Positions 1-10,700 of a stretch of 64,000 bases of DNA are shown here, piece after piece. Made by a program: the position numbers and the translations under genes. The notes under the pieces are model-generated. The model worked only from the letters and a program-made list of their open reading frames with translations, did no database searches and was not told the DNA's origin. Source of the DNA: Stomoxys calcitrans (taxonomy: Eukaryota > Arthropoda > Insecta > Diptera > Muscidae); contig NC_081555.1 of the NCBI RefSeq assembly GCF_963082655.1, positions 26,408,776-26,472,775 of the forward strand, read 5' to 3'. Positions within the stretch are counted from its first letter, which is position 1. Every line of letters starts with the position of its first letter.

Positions 1-290
1 CCAACTGTGTTTGTTCCCTTCCCCCCACCACCGCCAACTACAATATTTGCAATGAGTGATGAACTTCGTTACATGTTTGAGTATTGCTAATGTGATGTGC
101 TTATAAAATTTATAAACGGGTGTTGAGTGCGGGCGCGAGTGTTAAACAAAGAAGAAGACAAAAACGAATGTACGGTTATTCAATTTGCAGTTGTTGTTGT
201 TAGACAACATTTATCCATTATCAGGTCAAGGTGAGTCTTTCTTTTTTACATCAAATAGGTGAACATTTGTAGGCAAACATAGAAAATAGC
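1..290 (+). other. Low-copy DNA with candidate 5' splice site at 230/231
   Basis: No open frame of note and no repeat family seen. At 221-236 the sequence reads TCAGGTCAAG|GTGAGT, a strong metazoan donor with AAG before GTGAGT. If used, it would end a plus-strand exon at 230, possibly a non-coding leader exon because the upstream 230 bases have stops in all forward frames. The same strand carries the ratchet-type splice site at 28726/28727. Exon status is inference; a chance donor match is quite possible. Confidence 0.35.
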
Positions 291-1095
291 AAACAAAGTG
301 AAGAGGAAAACCCAAATTAATCTTCTTCTTATATATAAAAGTCACGATCAGTGATGCCAACAACTAACAATTTAGCAGCAAAAAGCGTAACCAAAATAGT
401 AAAATGGTTAAAGACGAGTATAATTTTGTGTAAGAAAGATTAAAACTGTGTGCAAAGAGCACTAACTTAGGGTTAGGTTAGGTTTTTTTTTAATATTTTG
501 CAAATACTTAGTTGTAAGGTTAGGTTAGGTTGAAAAGAAGCCAGTAATCGGCTTGTTGTAAAGTTTTAACGAAAAATCGTGGCTTAGTATAGAATTGTTC
601 TTGCAATAAATCAAAAAAGATCTCATCCCATAAACGATTTAACGCAAAGTAATAGAGCGCCACCATCGAATGTTTTCACTATGGCAAACAAAGAAATTTC
701 AAACAAAGTAAAGAGGAAAACCCAAATTAATCTTCTTCTTATTATATATAAAAGTCCAATCAATGATGCCAACAACTAACAATTTAGCAGCAAAAAGCGT
801 AACCAAAATAGTAAAATGGTTAAAAACGAGTATAATTTTGTGTAAGAAAGATTAAAACTGTGTGCAAAGAGTACTAACTTAGGGTTAGGTTAGGTTTTTT
901 TTAATATTTTGCAAATACTTAGTTGTAAGGTTAGGCTAGGTTGAAAAGAAGCCAGTAATCGGCTTGTTGTAAAGTTTTAACGAAAAATCGTGGCTTAGTA
1001 TAGAATTGTTCTTGCAATAAATCAAAAAAGATCTCATCCCATAAACGATTTAACGCAAAGTAATAGAGCGCCACCGTCGAATGTTTTCACTATGG
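291..1095 (+). repeat. 410-bp direct tandem duplication (two copies)
   Basis: Copy 1 runs 291-684 and copy 2 runs 701-1095, offset 410 to 411 bases. They differ at only a handful of positions, for example a short indel near 331/741 and a few substitutions after 345. Each copy carries GGTTAGGTTAGG stretches and ends in AATGTTTTCACTATGG. Neither copy codes for anything. High identity implies a recent duplication or gene conversion; assembly duplication is an alternative. Confidence 0.9.
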
Positions 1096-2047
1096 TTGTT
1101 CAACTGTTGAATTGGTTGAGCCATTCGAACGCGTAGTTTAATTCCCGGATAGAACCTCTGGAAAAAATGTTCAGTTGTGGTTTTACCTTCATTCAGTAGT
1201 GGTTTTCATTCATTAGTGATATACTCAGCCATTTAAGAATTAATTTACTGGTGGCCTAAACCGCACTAAATCGAGTGTGAAAAGCTCTAAATTGGCATCC
1301 CCGGTCAAGATGTTGCACTTTGTTTCTTAATATTTTCCGTTTAGACCCAAAAACAGTTGAACCGATTTTCTTACAATAGGGTATTTAAATTTTCGATACT
1401 TGAGAAGAAAGGAATTTCCCCCTTACTATTATTTTAAAAAGTGCCATATCTCAGAGTTGGAAGAAGCGATTTATGCAATTTTTTGTTTTGTTCGCTTATG
1501 TAACCGAACAACACAAATTTGTGGAGTCATCTTAAGGAAAGGTAGTTCATATCCACTTTCGGGGCCAAGTGTCTGGGGCCCACCCCACCACCAAAATACC
1601 TCCAAAACGGGACATACGAGAATTTATCGTATTATTATTTTATACTGGACTCAAATAAAGGGTATTGGGGAGTAGATCACGTATCTGATATCTATTTTCA
1701 GGTCAATTATCTGGGTTGCCACTCCATTCCCAAAACATCACCAAACCGAACATATTTACCTACCACGACAGTATGGGGCTCAAAGCAAAGGTATTTGGGA
1801 GAAGGGCACGAATTTGATATCTAAATTCGGAGCGAATTATCTCAGCACCCATCCAACCCCTAAAACACTCCACACTGTAATTATTTACGACCATGGGAAT
1901 ATAGGGCTGGTCCGATTTTGATGAAATTTTCAGTAGGGAGTAGAGTAGAGCATGAATTTGATATACAAAGTCGGAGTGAAATATCTCAGGACACCCATCC
2001 AAACCCTAAAACTCACCAAAACAGTACTTATTTACGACCAAGAATAT

Positions 2048-2444
2048 GGGGGACAACCTTTAAACGGCATGTTTGACCCTCCCCCTACCCCATTTTTCAA
2101 AAAATGCATAACCTCTGAGATGGAATGCACCGATTTAAGGCAAATTTTGTATGCCACCTTATATACCCCAAAAATACGAAATTGGTATACAATTTTGGGG
2201 TCAAATATCTTGGGGGACGCCCCATCCCAAAACCCGAACGGACATGGGGGACAACCTTTAAACGGATATGTTTGACCCTCCCCCTACCCCATTTTTCAAA
2301 AAATGAATAACCTCTGAGATGGGGTGCACCGATTTAAGCAAAATTTTGTATGCCACCTTATGTACCCCAAAAATACGAAATTGGTATAAAATTTTGGGGT
2401 CAAATATCTTGGGGGGACGCCCCATCCCAAAACCCACCCGAACG
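2048..2444 (+). repeat. 198-bp tandem duplication inside family D
   Basis: Two adjacent copies of about 198 bases start at 2048 and 2246. Both contain GGACAACCTTTAAACGG, CCTCCCCCTACCCCATTTT and a GGGGGACGCCCCATCCC end. Small open frames on both strands here are products of the repeat and not genes. Confidence 0.85.
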
Positions 2445-2952
2445 GACTTGTTTACCGATTGGCACAATATGGGTATTCAATTCAATTTAAGAGTAGAGAA
2501 CGAACTTGTTACACAAATTTCACCCTAAGTGTTCGGGGGGGTTCTTTAACCCCCCAAAATATGGACAATATGTTTGCTGTTTGCGTTTTATTTCTTGTTA
2601 CCGACACCACGTCATATCCACCCCCCAAAACCCCTCCACAGGACGTATGTCCCGATTGGGACAATATGAGTATCAAATAAAATTATTTGGAAGTTGAGCA
2701 CACATCTGTTATAGGAATTCGGCCAAAGGTGTCTACGGGGCCTCCCCAACGGGGGGCTTCGCCCAAAACTGGCACGAATGTCCAAGTATGGATATCAAAT
2801 GAAAGGTCTTTGGGAGTTGACTACGAATCTATCTGATAGTCAACCTTTGGCAGAGTCTGGGACTGGCCCACGCACTAATTCCCTTCAAAAGGACCTGTAG
2901 TACCATCGGAAAAATATGAAAATTAAAAGAAAGGTCTATGGCTGGAGAGTAC

Positions 2953-3095
2953 AGCAAAAATTTACCCTTGTTCTTTAAAGAACAGGGACAAACATCTCAC
3001 ATATCAATGAGTCCTCTCCGATTCTAGTTTAAGCTCAAAGATAGCCGAGTCCCAACGGCGTCCCCCAGTGCGACTCCTGCGATGTCTGGGATCTA
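2953..3095 (-). mobile_element. SINE body fragment, old
   Basis: Reverse-oriented 3' part of the tRNA-derived SINE seen complete at 7941-8245. Recognisable blocks are CACATATCAATGAG, CCGATTCTAGTTTAAGCTCA and AGCCGAGTCC. The tRNA-like head with boxes A and B is absent, and the piece is more diverged than the other copies. Confidence 0.7.
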
Positions 3096-3503
3096 GCTTT
3101 CCCTACAAAAAACTTCCTAGTTGACCGGTTAGAACGGTCGAGACAAATGAAAGGTATTTTGGAAATATGGTACAAATGTAACATCAAAATTTGACCCCAA
3201 GTGTCTGGGGGGTCCGTTCAGAATCCCCTTGAACTGAGAGGCATACCAATCTGACTAATATGGGATTCATATGAAAGGTCTTTGGAAGCAGAGTACGATT
3301 GTGAGACTAATATTGGGGACCAAAAATATGAGGGCAACTCAAACCCACAGAAAAATCCCACCCAAACGGACATATTTACCGATTGGAACAGATTTGGAAG
3401 TAAAGTATGAATCTGATATAAACATTTAGCTATTGTTGTCAAAAATCACATGACTGATATGTACACCGATCGGGACAATATGGGACGCGAATGAAAGTTC
3501 TTA

Positions 3504-5371
3504 TCTATATATATAAAAGAGTTGCGTGACTGACTGAATCATGAAATTTTGCGTGAATGTTCGTCTTGGGTCATAGGCACGGAATAAGGCTGGATTTTGT
3601 GACATTCGTACGTTTAGGTACGAAAAAGTATGAAATGTTACATATTTGCCCAATGTGAACGGAAACAGCTAAAATTATGTTCTTGGGCTCAAATTAAAGA
3701 GCGTGTCAAAAAAATAAGGTTGATAAAAATTTTTGGAAAATCGTACCGGAAATGGGAGATAAAATAGTACATTTAGTACCGCAATTGATACTATTTGGTA
3801 CTTTCTTTGTAAATTGAACTAGAACTCTCATTTCTGGAACTTACAATTGCAACTATAATTGGACGACTATAAGAGTTTTTGGAAATGTATACATTTAGGT
3901 ACAAAAAAAATGTACCAAAAAGGGACGAAAGGAGTGAACTTTTGTATAGGGCGGATGGATAGAGGTAGAATTTTCGAGATTTGACTTAAAGGACATATGG
4001 TGCAAAAAGATTACGGTGAAAAGAAAAAAAAGAAAAATTGTGCTGGTAACGGGGAAAAAAGTACGTTTAAAATCGCTATTAGTACCAGTTGGTACTTTAT
4101 ATATAAATGGAGCTAGAGGTCTGAAATTTGGCAGGTACAACTAGGAAATACATGATGGGTGACTAAATAATCTATACAAAATTCGTACATTTTTGTACCA
4201 AAATTGGTACCATTTGGTACTTTCTTTACACATGCAGCTAGAGGTCTAAAATTTGGCATTGAGGTACAACAAGGAAAAATATGATGGGTGACTATTATAT
4301 TTTAAAATTCGTACATTTTGGCGCCACTAATGCAGATGAAACTAGAGGACTGAAATTTGGAATGTAGGTAAAATTTAGAAATATATGATGCCCGACTAAA
4401 TGGTTTTTTCACAATTCTAACATTTTGGTACCAAAATTGGTACTATATGGTACTTTCTTTATAAATGGAGCTAGAGGTGCGAAATTTCCATGTAGGTACA
4501 ACTACGAAATTCATGATGGTAGACGAAATGTTCAATAAAAATTTCGTACATTTTGGTACCGTTTGGTACTTTTTGTTCAGATGAAGCTAGAGATCCGAAA
4601 TTTTGTTATTTATTCACAACTAAGAAACAAATGATGGATGAATTAATGATCTATTCTAATTTTGTACATTTTAGTACCAAACTTGGTACTATTTTGTACT
4701 TTTTGTTCAGATGGATATTGAGGTCTGAAATTTGGCATGTGGGTAAAACTAAGAAATAAATAATGAATGGCTAAGTGATCTATTCACCATTCGCACATTT
4801 TGGTACCAAAATTGGTACCATTTGGTACTTTCTTCGTAGATGAAGCTAGAGGTCTAAAATTTCGCATATAGGTAAATCTCAGAAATATATGATAGGTGAC
4901 TACATGATCTACTAAGAATTCATAAATTTTGGTACCAAAACTGGTACCATTCGGTACTTTCTTTGAAGATAGAGCTAGAGCTCTATAATTTGGCACGTAG
5001 TTACAAGAATGAAATATATAATGGGTGACGGAATGATCCATTCAAAATTCGTACATTTCGGTGCCAAAAATTGTAAAATAAGTACTAAAACATACAATAT
5101 GGTACTTTCGTTACAAATTGAGCTAAAGCGCTCAACATTGTGTTTCATTTATACCTTGACAATATATATTGGGCGACTTAATAATTTTTCCGATGTTTTG
5201 TCATTCTTGGTACTTTCTTTACAAAAGGCTATCGATTTCTGAAATTTTATACGCAATTATTACAAATCTTCATAATCCTAAAATCTGAATGCAGACCTAG
5301 GATTTTGAAAGTCCTACACTAAAAAGGGGTATCAAAAACGGGGGTAGCGTAGCGGACCACCGGTATGCTAG
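3504..5371 (+). mobile_element. Non-autonomous Helitron with internal satellite
   Basis: The element begins TCTATATATATAAAAGAG at 3504, directly after an A, and ends GGTATGCTAG at 5371, directly before a T. This fits the canonical Helitron rule: 5' TC, 3' CTRR, insertion between A and T, no target duplication. A short GC-rich hairpin (CGGACCACCGG) precedes the CTAG end. No Rep or helicase open frame is present, so it is non-autonomous. It sits inside a family D element whose two halves flank it. The centre is a tandem repeat listed separately. Confidence 0.8.
4050..5235 (+). repeat. About 120-130-bp tandem repeats in the Helitron
   Basis: About nine diverged copies of a unit containing TTGGTACCATTTGGTACTTT, GAGCTAGAGGTCTGAAATTT and ATATATGATGGGTGACTAAAT, with copies near 4070, 4200, 4320, 4440, 4555, 4670, 4800, 4930 and 5060. 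Each unit carries one or more GGTACC sites. Open frames of 68 to 85 codons here come from the repeat and show no recognisable domain. Confidence 0.8.
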
Positions 5372-5530
5372 TATTTACATATATAGGGACCACGAATCTT
5401 GGGAGTTACCCTTCCCCTTCCAAAAATCTATATCGGAAATATAGACCGACTGGTGCAATTCTGTACTCAAATAATGGTTTTTGAAGATAGGTCTTGAATC
5501 TGATATTCAAATTTGTGGATTTCTTGTAGA

Positions 5531-7890
5531 TTATTTCGAATATGTGCGATGAAGTCTAAAAATGCTATGGGCATTTCAGCAAACCTTATGCAAAATCAAT
5601 CGCGTTTAAGCTTACAAGAAACAAACTATTTTTGGTTTTTTCCCACATTTTCCTATAGATTAAAAATTAGAAAATTGCCTATGGCCATGCCTTCCATAAA
5701 CTGAACCATTCGGTGGATTTTTTTTTTTTTTTTTTTTGCTATTTCCATTCACTCCATATGCTCTCCTACAGTGAATGAGTAACATCTTCAATATCTGTGT
5801 ATGTATTTTTTAAACAATTCCACATGCAAATAATGGCAATTTCTCCATTTGCCATAAGCCCACACACACTCCCATATCACCTTGTGTGTGTGTGCGTGTG
5901 TGTTTGCCCAAAAAAGAAGGAAGTTAAAAAACCAAAGCAATTTTGTAACAATTTGAGTGCAGTTTTTATTCAACTGCTCTTGATCAAATGAAAGCTGCAC
6001 AGAAAAACTTCAAATAAATGACCAAGGCAACAAAAAATGAAAGAGAAATTGGAAAATAACACAATATGCTTGAATTGAGGCATATACCTGGAGTTAAATG
6101 ATGACAAAAAACAAAGATGCGCCAGCCAGCATGCATGAGTGGAGATGCTATGAGTATGAAAAAAGGGTTGTAGGAGTTTATATTGCATTTGTAATATTTC
6201 CCAATAGGGGAGGCCATCTTCCTTCCCCTTTTCTCTTGACTGGGTTTAATTTAACCAATGCAAATGGCTTGATACTTTGGTTTTTGTTAATGGACTTGGA
6301 GGTTTATATGATTTGCAGAGGAAGGTAAACAGTTGAAATGCATAAAAAAATAACAGAAATGTAAGGCCCAAATGTTAATTTGCTCTGTTTTGGGGGGATT
6401 TTTTAATAATTGTATAGAAAATTAAACAATCTTAAAGAGCATTTCTACTATTAAAAAATCTACTAAAAAATGAAGCATACTTTTCGGGGTCAATTTTCTA
6501 ATTATACCCTTTGCTGTAGGTTAAAGCATTTATTTGGACCATAATTGGCAATGCATTGACATTGGAGACGAAGTTCTGCGAACAAAAAGTTAAAATTGAT
6601 TGGTTGATATGCCAATGTCAATGCAATGCCAATTATGGTCCAAATGGATGCTTTACCTTTCTTAACCATTTGAATAAAACTCTGATGATTTCTGCTAAAA
6701 CTTCTAACATCTAAGCGATTCATGGTGGGATGGTTCACCCTAGCCGAACTTGACACTTTCTTTCTTGTTTTGGCAACTCTCTTCATTATTATATTTATTT
6801 TAGCTACAGGCTTTTATATCCTTATTACCCACCTAATCCTCTTTGCTGCTTAAGGGATTATTTAAAACTTTAATTAAACCCCATAATTTTATGGGCATTT
6901 CATCAAATGTATATCCATCATCACATAATTAAATAATAAACTTAAGCTTAAAGACCATTTACTGTAGTTTCCTCAAACTCAAATTCAAACTCCCTTTCTA
7001 AAGATGAGAAATGTCTGCACGTAAATTTATCTTTTGTAATTTGCTTAAAGAGCCATTTCTTCTTAATCATTGTAATACTAATGAGTGTTAAAATTATGAA
7101 TATTTTGCCAGCGGCCAATAAAATTACACCAAAGCCAATGCAGACACATAAAATAAGAAGACGCAGTAGTAGAAAACATTTGTACGCAGCAATGCTGCAA
7201 GCAGACAATGGTCATGCTGGCAGGACAATAAACTCTGCTAAGAAGTGTGTAAAGCAACGAAAAGGGGTCCCTCCCCTTCTTCTTAACATAAAAAATAGCC
7301 ATTGGGCGAAAATGCCAAACTGCGTAGGGATAAATTTTTTAATTAAATTTCTTTTTTACTCCTCTCTCTCTCGCTCCCTTCCACTTCCATAAGCAGCATA
7401 GCATAAAGAAAACTTATTCTTATCTTACTTTTCACCACTTTGTTTTCCCTTCATTGCATTCCTCTGTCTGTCCTGGGGTTTTTCATCAAAAAATTGCGAG
7501 ATATCGTTACTGTGGCAACACTGATGATGTCCGTGCTAATAATTTTACTATTTTTTTTTTTACTTTTGCTTCATTATTATTTTGCTACATCAGCATTATT
7601 TGGCTTGGCTTCATGGTGGGTGTGTGGGTGAATAAGTCCAATGCCCTGAAAAATATGCTTTACTCTTGGTATTTTGATTAACCTTTCTTGTTGTAAGAAG
7701 ACAGCGGAAATTAAAAGGAAATGTAGTGGTTATACTTTAATGTGCTATCGTCATCGTCTCAGTTGTCTGTATCAGTAAAGGTGTTTTGTTTCAATTTCGG
7801 CTGTTTTTTCTACACTTATAACGCCGGAAATTATATTAATTTCACTTTAGCTTAACCTGTGGCCTGAAAGTATGCTGCACAAAAAAATTA
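5531..7890. other. Low-copy intron-like DNA
   Basis: AT-rich single-copy sequence with no recognised gene or transposon. It holds a T homopolymer at about 5718-5738, a short TG run at about 5882-5904, and the long hairpin at 6522-6655. An antisense frame of 94 codons at 6502-6786 overlaps the hairpin and matches nothing I know. Confidence 0.6.
6522..6655 (+). ncRNA. Long hairpin, 44-bp arms: candidate structured RNA or tiny MITE
   Basis: Left arm 6522-6565 (TAAAGCATTTATTTGGACC...) is the reverse complement of right arm 6612-6655, with 41 of 44 positions matching. In a plus-strand transcript two of the three mismatches become G-U pairs, leaving one A-A mismatch. The loop is 46 bases. It lies in otherwise low-copy DNA. 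Possible readings are a hairpin-RNA or microRNA-like precursor or a very small inverted-repeat transposon. Only the fold is seen; expression is unknown. Confidence 0.5.
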
Positions 7891-7894
7891 TTAA

Positions 7895-8340
7895 AGCATT
7901 ATGGCCCAATCGGGTAATAATTGCGCCATCTTAGAGCTCGGAGGCCACCGTAGCGCAGAGGTTAGCATGTCCGCCTATGACGCTGAACGCCTGGGTTCGA
8001 ATCCTGGCGAGACCATCATAAAATATTCAATGGTGGTTATCCCCTCCTAATGCTGGCGACATTTGTGAAAACTTCTCCTCAAAAGAGGCGTCGCACTGAG
8101 GCATGCAGTTCGGACTCGGCTATAAAAAGGAGGCCCTTAATCATTGAGCTGAAACTTGAAACGGACTGCACTAATTGATATGTGAGAAGTTTGCCCCTGT
8201 TCCCTAATGGAATCTTCATGGGCAAATTTGCATTTGCAAAAGCTGAAGAAGTAAAATCGCTAAACCAGTTTATATAGGAGCTATATTGAGAGCAAATTTT
8301 AAGCAAAATCATAATTGCGCCTTCTAGCGGTTCGATAATT
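7895..8340 (+). mobile_element. Short 153-bp-type (family B-like) fragment hosting a SINE
   Basis: Before the SINE the text AATCGGGTAATAATTGCGCC matches the family B phrase around AATTGCGCCCTCTAGAGGC. After it come GAAGAAGTAAAATCGC and TATATAGGAGCTATATT, equivalent to the B phrases AAGAAGTCAAG and TATATGGCAGCTATATC. A second TAATTGCGCCTTCTAGCGG lies at about 8310. The SINE therefore landed inside an older element. Confidence 0.6.
7941..8245 (+). mobile_element. tRNA-derived SINE, full length
   Basis: The head (7941-8016) resembles a tRNA gene with RNA polymerase III box A TAGCGCAGAGG at 7951-7961 and box B GGTTCGAATCC at 7994-8004. A body shared with all other copies follows: CTAATGCTGGCGACATTTGTG, GGACTCGGCTATAAAAAGG, TTGATATGTGAGAAGTTTGC. 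It ends near ATGGGCAAATTTGCATTTGC. There is no protein, so movement would need an active LINE in trans. The cloverleaf is imperfect and the sequence recurs at many sites, so this is a SINE and not a tRNA gene. Target duplication is not clear. Confidence 0.9.
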
Positions 8341-9490
8341 ACAACCCGAATGTCTTCTTATAAAAGAAGCTTTATTAGGTTATACCACAATTTGCAAAAT
8401 AGTTGGCAGAGCTGTTGGAAGTCACACCAGATGCCACTCTACAACATCTTATCAATTTGTCTTATGCCTTATTTAGCCGGAATTTGTATACTTTTTCCCC
8501 ATTATAACTTGTTGCCTAAAAGTATGCTTCCCAAAACTCAAATTAAAGTCATTAATGATTTATAGAAATTCTATTCCAAATATGAAGTTTGGCCGCGAAC
8601 AAATTTCAAAAACCCATGTCACTCAGACAAATGTCCTACGGCTTAGCTAACGTTAAAAAAATATTCATTAGCCTTTAGTCTTTTTATGAAAAAATGATGC
8701 GTTTGAAGCTGTATCTCACTTTTTGCACAACAGTTTTGCATGTGGAACTTGTCAATTAGGAGAGTTCTGTTATTTGAGTGCATATCTTCCCTACAGAGAG
8801 TTTTTTCCTTTGTACATGTGCTATGACAAATTCAAATTTTCACTGTTCACAGCAGTGCCGAAAAAGTTGCTATTCACGAGCTGCACTTAACTTCCTAGCT
8901 AATTGGGTAAAGTGTTGCTTTAGCTTTCTGATCATATGGGATGTAGATATCTGTGACAAAAATTTGACAACCAGTTTAACGTTTCTACTAAAACTGTTGT
9001 AGCAACTCGAAAAATTATTTCCATGAATTGTATAAATCAGTTGTATACTTTTAGGGGAGACAAGTAAAAAGGTTTCCGTATTCGACCAGGCCAGAAGATG
9101 TGCAGTGTAGCTGACTGACTAGTATCTGTCAAACTTGAAAATATTCGAAGTATTTGTTTTATTGACAGCTTGTTGTAGCTGTACAAGTAAAAAAAAGCAT
9201 TTGTTTCTGAGTTTATTAAAAAAAATTTATCGGCTATTGTTGGCGAACCCGAACAACCCAATGTGAACAAAATGTTTTGTGTATCGCACCATAAAACGTT
9301 ATGATAATGCTTGTAGCGTTGCCAAACCCCATGGCTGTGGTCCAAAAAAACTGCAGTAAAATCTGGAATTGTTCGGATAGTGAAGGTTCAATTTCAACAA
9401 AACATCTCAGTCAATGGCTAAAGATGTGAAAATAGCATGTCTAGGGTTGCAACATATAATATTGAAAAACGAGCTTTAGGTAAAGCCTTA
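8341..9490. other. Low-copy DNA with first copy of a dispersed direct repeat
   Basis: No gene recognised. The segment at about 8958-9125 (AAAAATTTGACAACCAGTTTAA ... GCAGTGTAGCTGAC) recurs in the same orientation at about 10208-10360, roughly 1250 bases downstream and clearly diverged. The repeat could be the edges of an old duplication or two copies of an unknown element. Confidence 0.55.
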
Positions 9491-9545
9491 CAAGTTTCTT
9501 TTTTCTTTGGTCATGTGCCTTGCACAACCAAAGAAAAAAAACTTG
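9491..9545 (+). repeat. Short inverted repeat (hairpin)
   Basis: The left arm CAAGTTTCTTTTTTCTTTGGT (9491-9511) pairs with ACCAAAGAAAAAAAACTTG (9527-9545) across a 15-base loop. It is pyrimidine-rich on one arm and so partly low complexity. Confidence 0.55.
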
Positions 9546-9769
9546 ACTCGAAAGAGAGATGCTGCGATTTCCGATGATCGTGTTCTCTGACAAAAAAATT
9601 TCTTAATTGAGCAATTCGCAAACTCCCACAATGATCGTGTTTACCTAAACAAGACCACATAAGAAATTTTGAGCCTGCTAAAGGCCAACCGAAGTAATTA
9701 TTTATCTTAAGCGATAGTATGGGCCGTTGTAATAGCTGATGGCAACTCTCCAATTGCGACTTACTGATT

Positions 9770-10165
9770 AGATCTAAAGGACAGAGTGCGTCTGGTGGTC
9801 TACATTGAGAATACAGGGATTCAGATCTGTATTCGACTGCCTGGCCATGATACGGTCCTGCTGGCGGAGATCGGAGCGGTCACGGAATGCATCAAGTGAT
9901 GTGGTGTTAACGTGAGGACGCCGAGAGTAAACATCTTTATGGACAAACACGAACAGTCTTGCAGTGTAATAAGGAGATTAATGCCTTTTCAGAGGATGGC
10001 ACGATCCGCATCATTTGGGTGCCGGGCCATAGCGAAGTAGGGGGGAAAGAAAGAGCATACGATTTAGCAGTAAAGGCCAGAGAACTGCTGCACAGTGGGA
10101 TAGAAACGACAAAAAAAACGACAATAGTTAAAAGTATGCCATTTGAGAAGCGGTGGAGATAATTC
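9770..10165 (+). pseudogene. LINE fragment, RNase H domain (broken)
   Basis: Translation in shifting plus frames gives the RNase H region of a non-LTR retrotransposon of the RNase H-bearing I/LOA type: IFMDK (acidic residue kept), then KEINAFSEDGTIRIIWVPGH (10 kb frame opening at 9959) and ERAYDLAVKAR. The usual ADDLA or ADELA near the end reads AYDLA. At least one stop and one frameshift (around 9955-9965) break it. It is closely related to the minus-strand remnant at 32.0-33.3 kb, which has KEINAFSKDGRIRIVWMPGH. No RT part remains here. Confidence 0.8.
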
Positions 10166-10700
10166 TTTAAAATGGTTAAAGCTGAGGTGTTATCGAGATA
10201 ACGTCCAAAATTTGACAACCAGTTTAAGGTTTTTACTAAAATTGTTTACTTAAATTGTTCTTCAGGAATTGTGTAAATAAATAGCATACTTTTAGGCGAT
10301 ACAAGTAAAAATTTTTCCGTGTTCGGCCTAACAAATGGTATGCAGTGTAGCTGACACGAAGTAGTACAAAGCTAATACTGGTTCGGGCAGCTCCGGCAGA
10401 CCCATAAAATTGGTCACCTCCGCATTTCGAAAAATTGCTTGGGCTGCCAAATCTGATACAGATTGAAAAAATTGTAAAAAAAACGAACAGAGAACCCAAA
10501 TTTTTTTTACAAAAATACCCAAAATATCGTTTTCGGGCGAAGGTGATTTAAAAATCAGTATTTTTTAGTAAATTTACTGTGTTCAGACTTGACTTAATAC
10601 GCATCTACAATATGTCCTCTTTGTTAAAAAAAAAAAAAAAAATAGTAGAAACTCTTTTTCAATTAAGACTAATCAAAGAAACTACCTGTTTAACCAAAAA
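10166..10700. other. Second copy of the dispersed direct repeat plus low-copy DNA
   Basis: About 10208-10360 repeats the segment at 8958-9125: ATTTGACAACCAGTTTAA, then CATACTTTTAGGCGATACAAG and GCAGTGTAGCTGACACG. The rest is AT-rich with an A-run at about 10626-10642. No gene is seen. Confidence 0.55.

Larger units (their letters stand above)
1310..5530 (+). mobile_element. G/C-rich tandem element (family D), split by a Helitron
   Basis: Two segments (1310-3503 and 5372-5530) belong to a family also present at 18.3, 29.2, 38.7 and 45.9 kb. The left end reads TTTAGACCCAAAAACAGTTG, comparable to the left part of the better preserved copy at 38.7 kb. The body is made of diverged repeats of phrases such as GGGACAATATGGG, AAATGAAAGGTATT and GGGGGACGCCCC. 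No coding capacity remains. The copy at 38.7 kb ends in CTAG, so family D is probably a non-autonomous Helitron. The right boundary here is approximate. Confidence 0.65.

Noticed and set aside
470..940. TTAGG-like stretches resembling insect telomere repeat
   Set aside because: Only two to three units each, copied by the 410-bp duplication. AACCTAACC tails are common at fly LINE ends, and flies of this group are not expected to have TTAGG telomeres.
6502..6786. 94-codon minus frame as a gene
   Set aside because: It spans the long hairpin and has no recognisable domain.
7941..8016. Functional tRNA gene
   Set aside because: Boxes A and B are present but the cloverleaf is imperfect and the same head with the same body recurs at many sites with target duplications, so it is a SINE.
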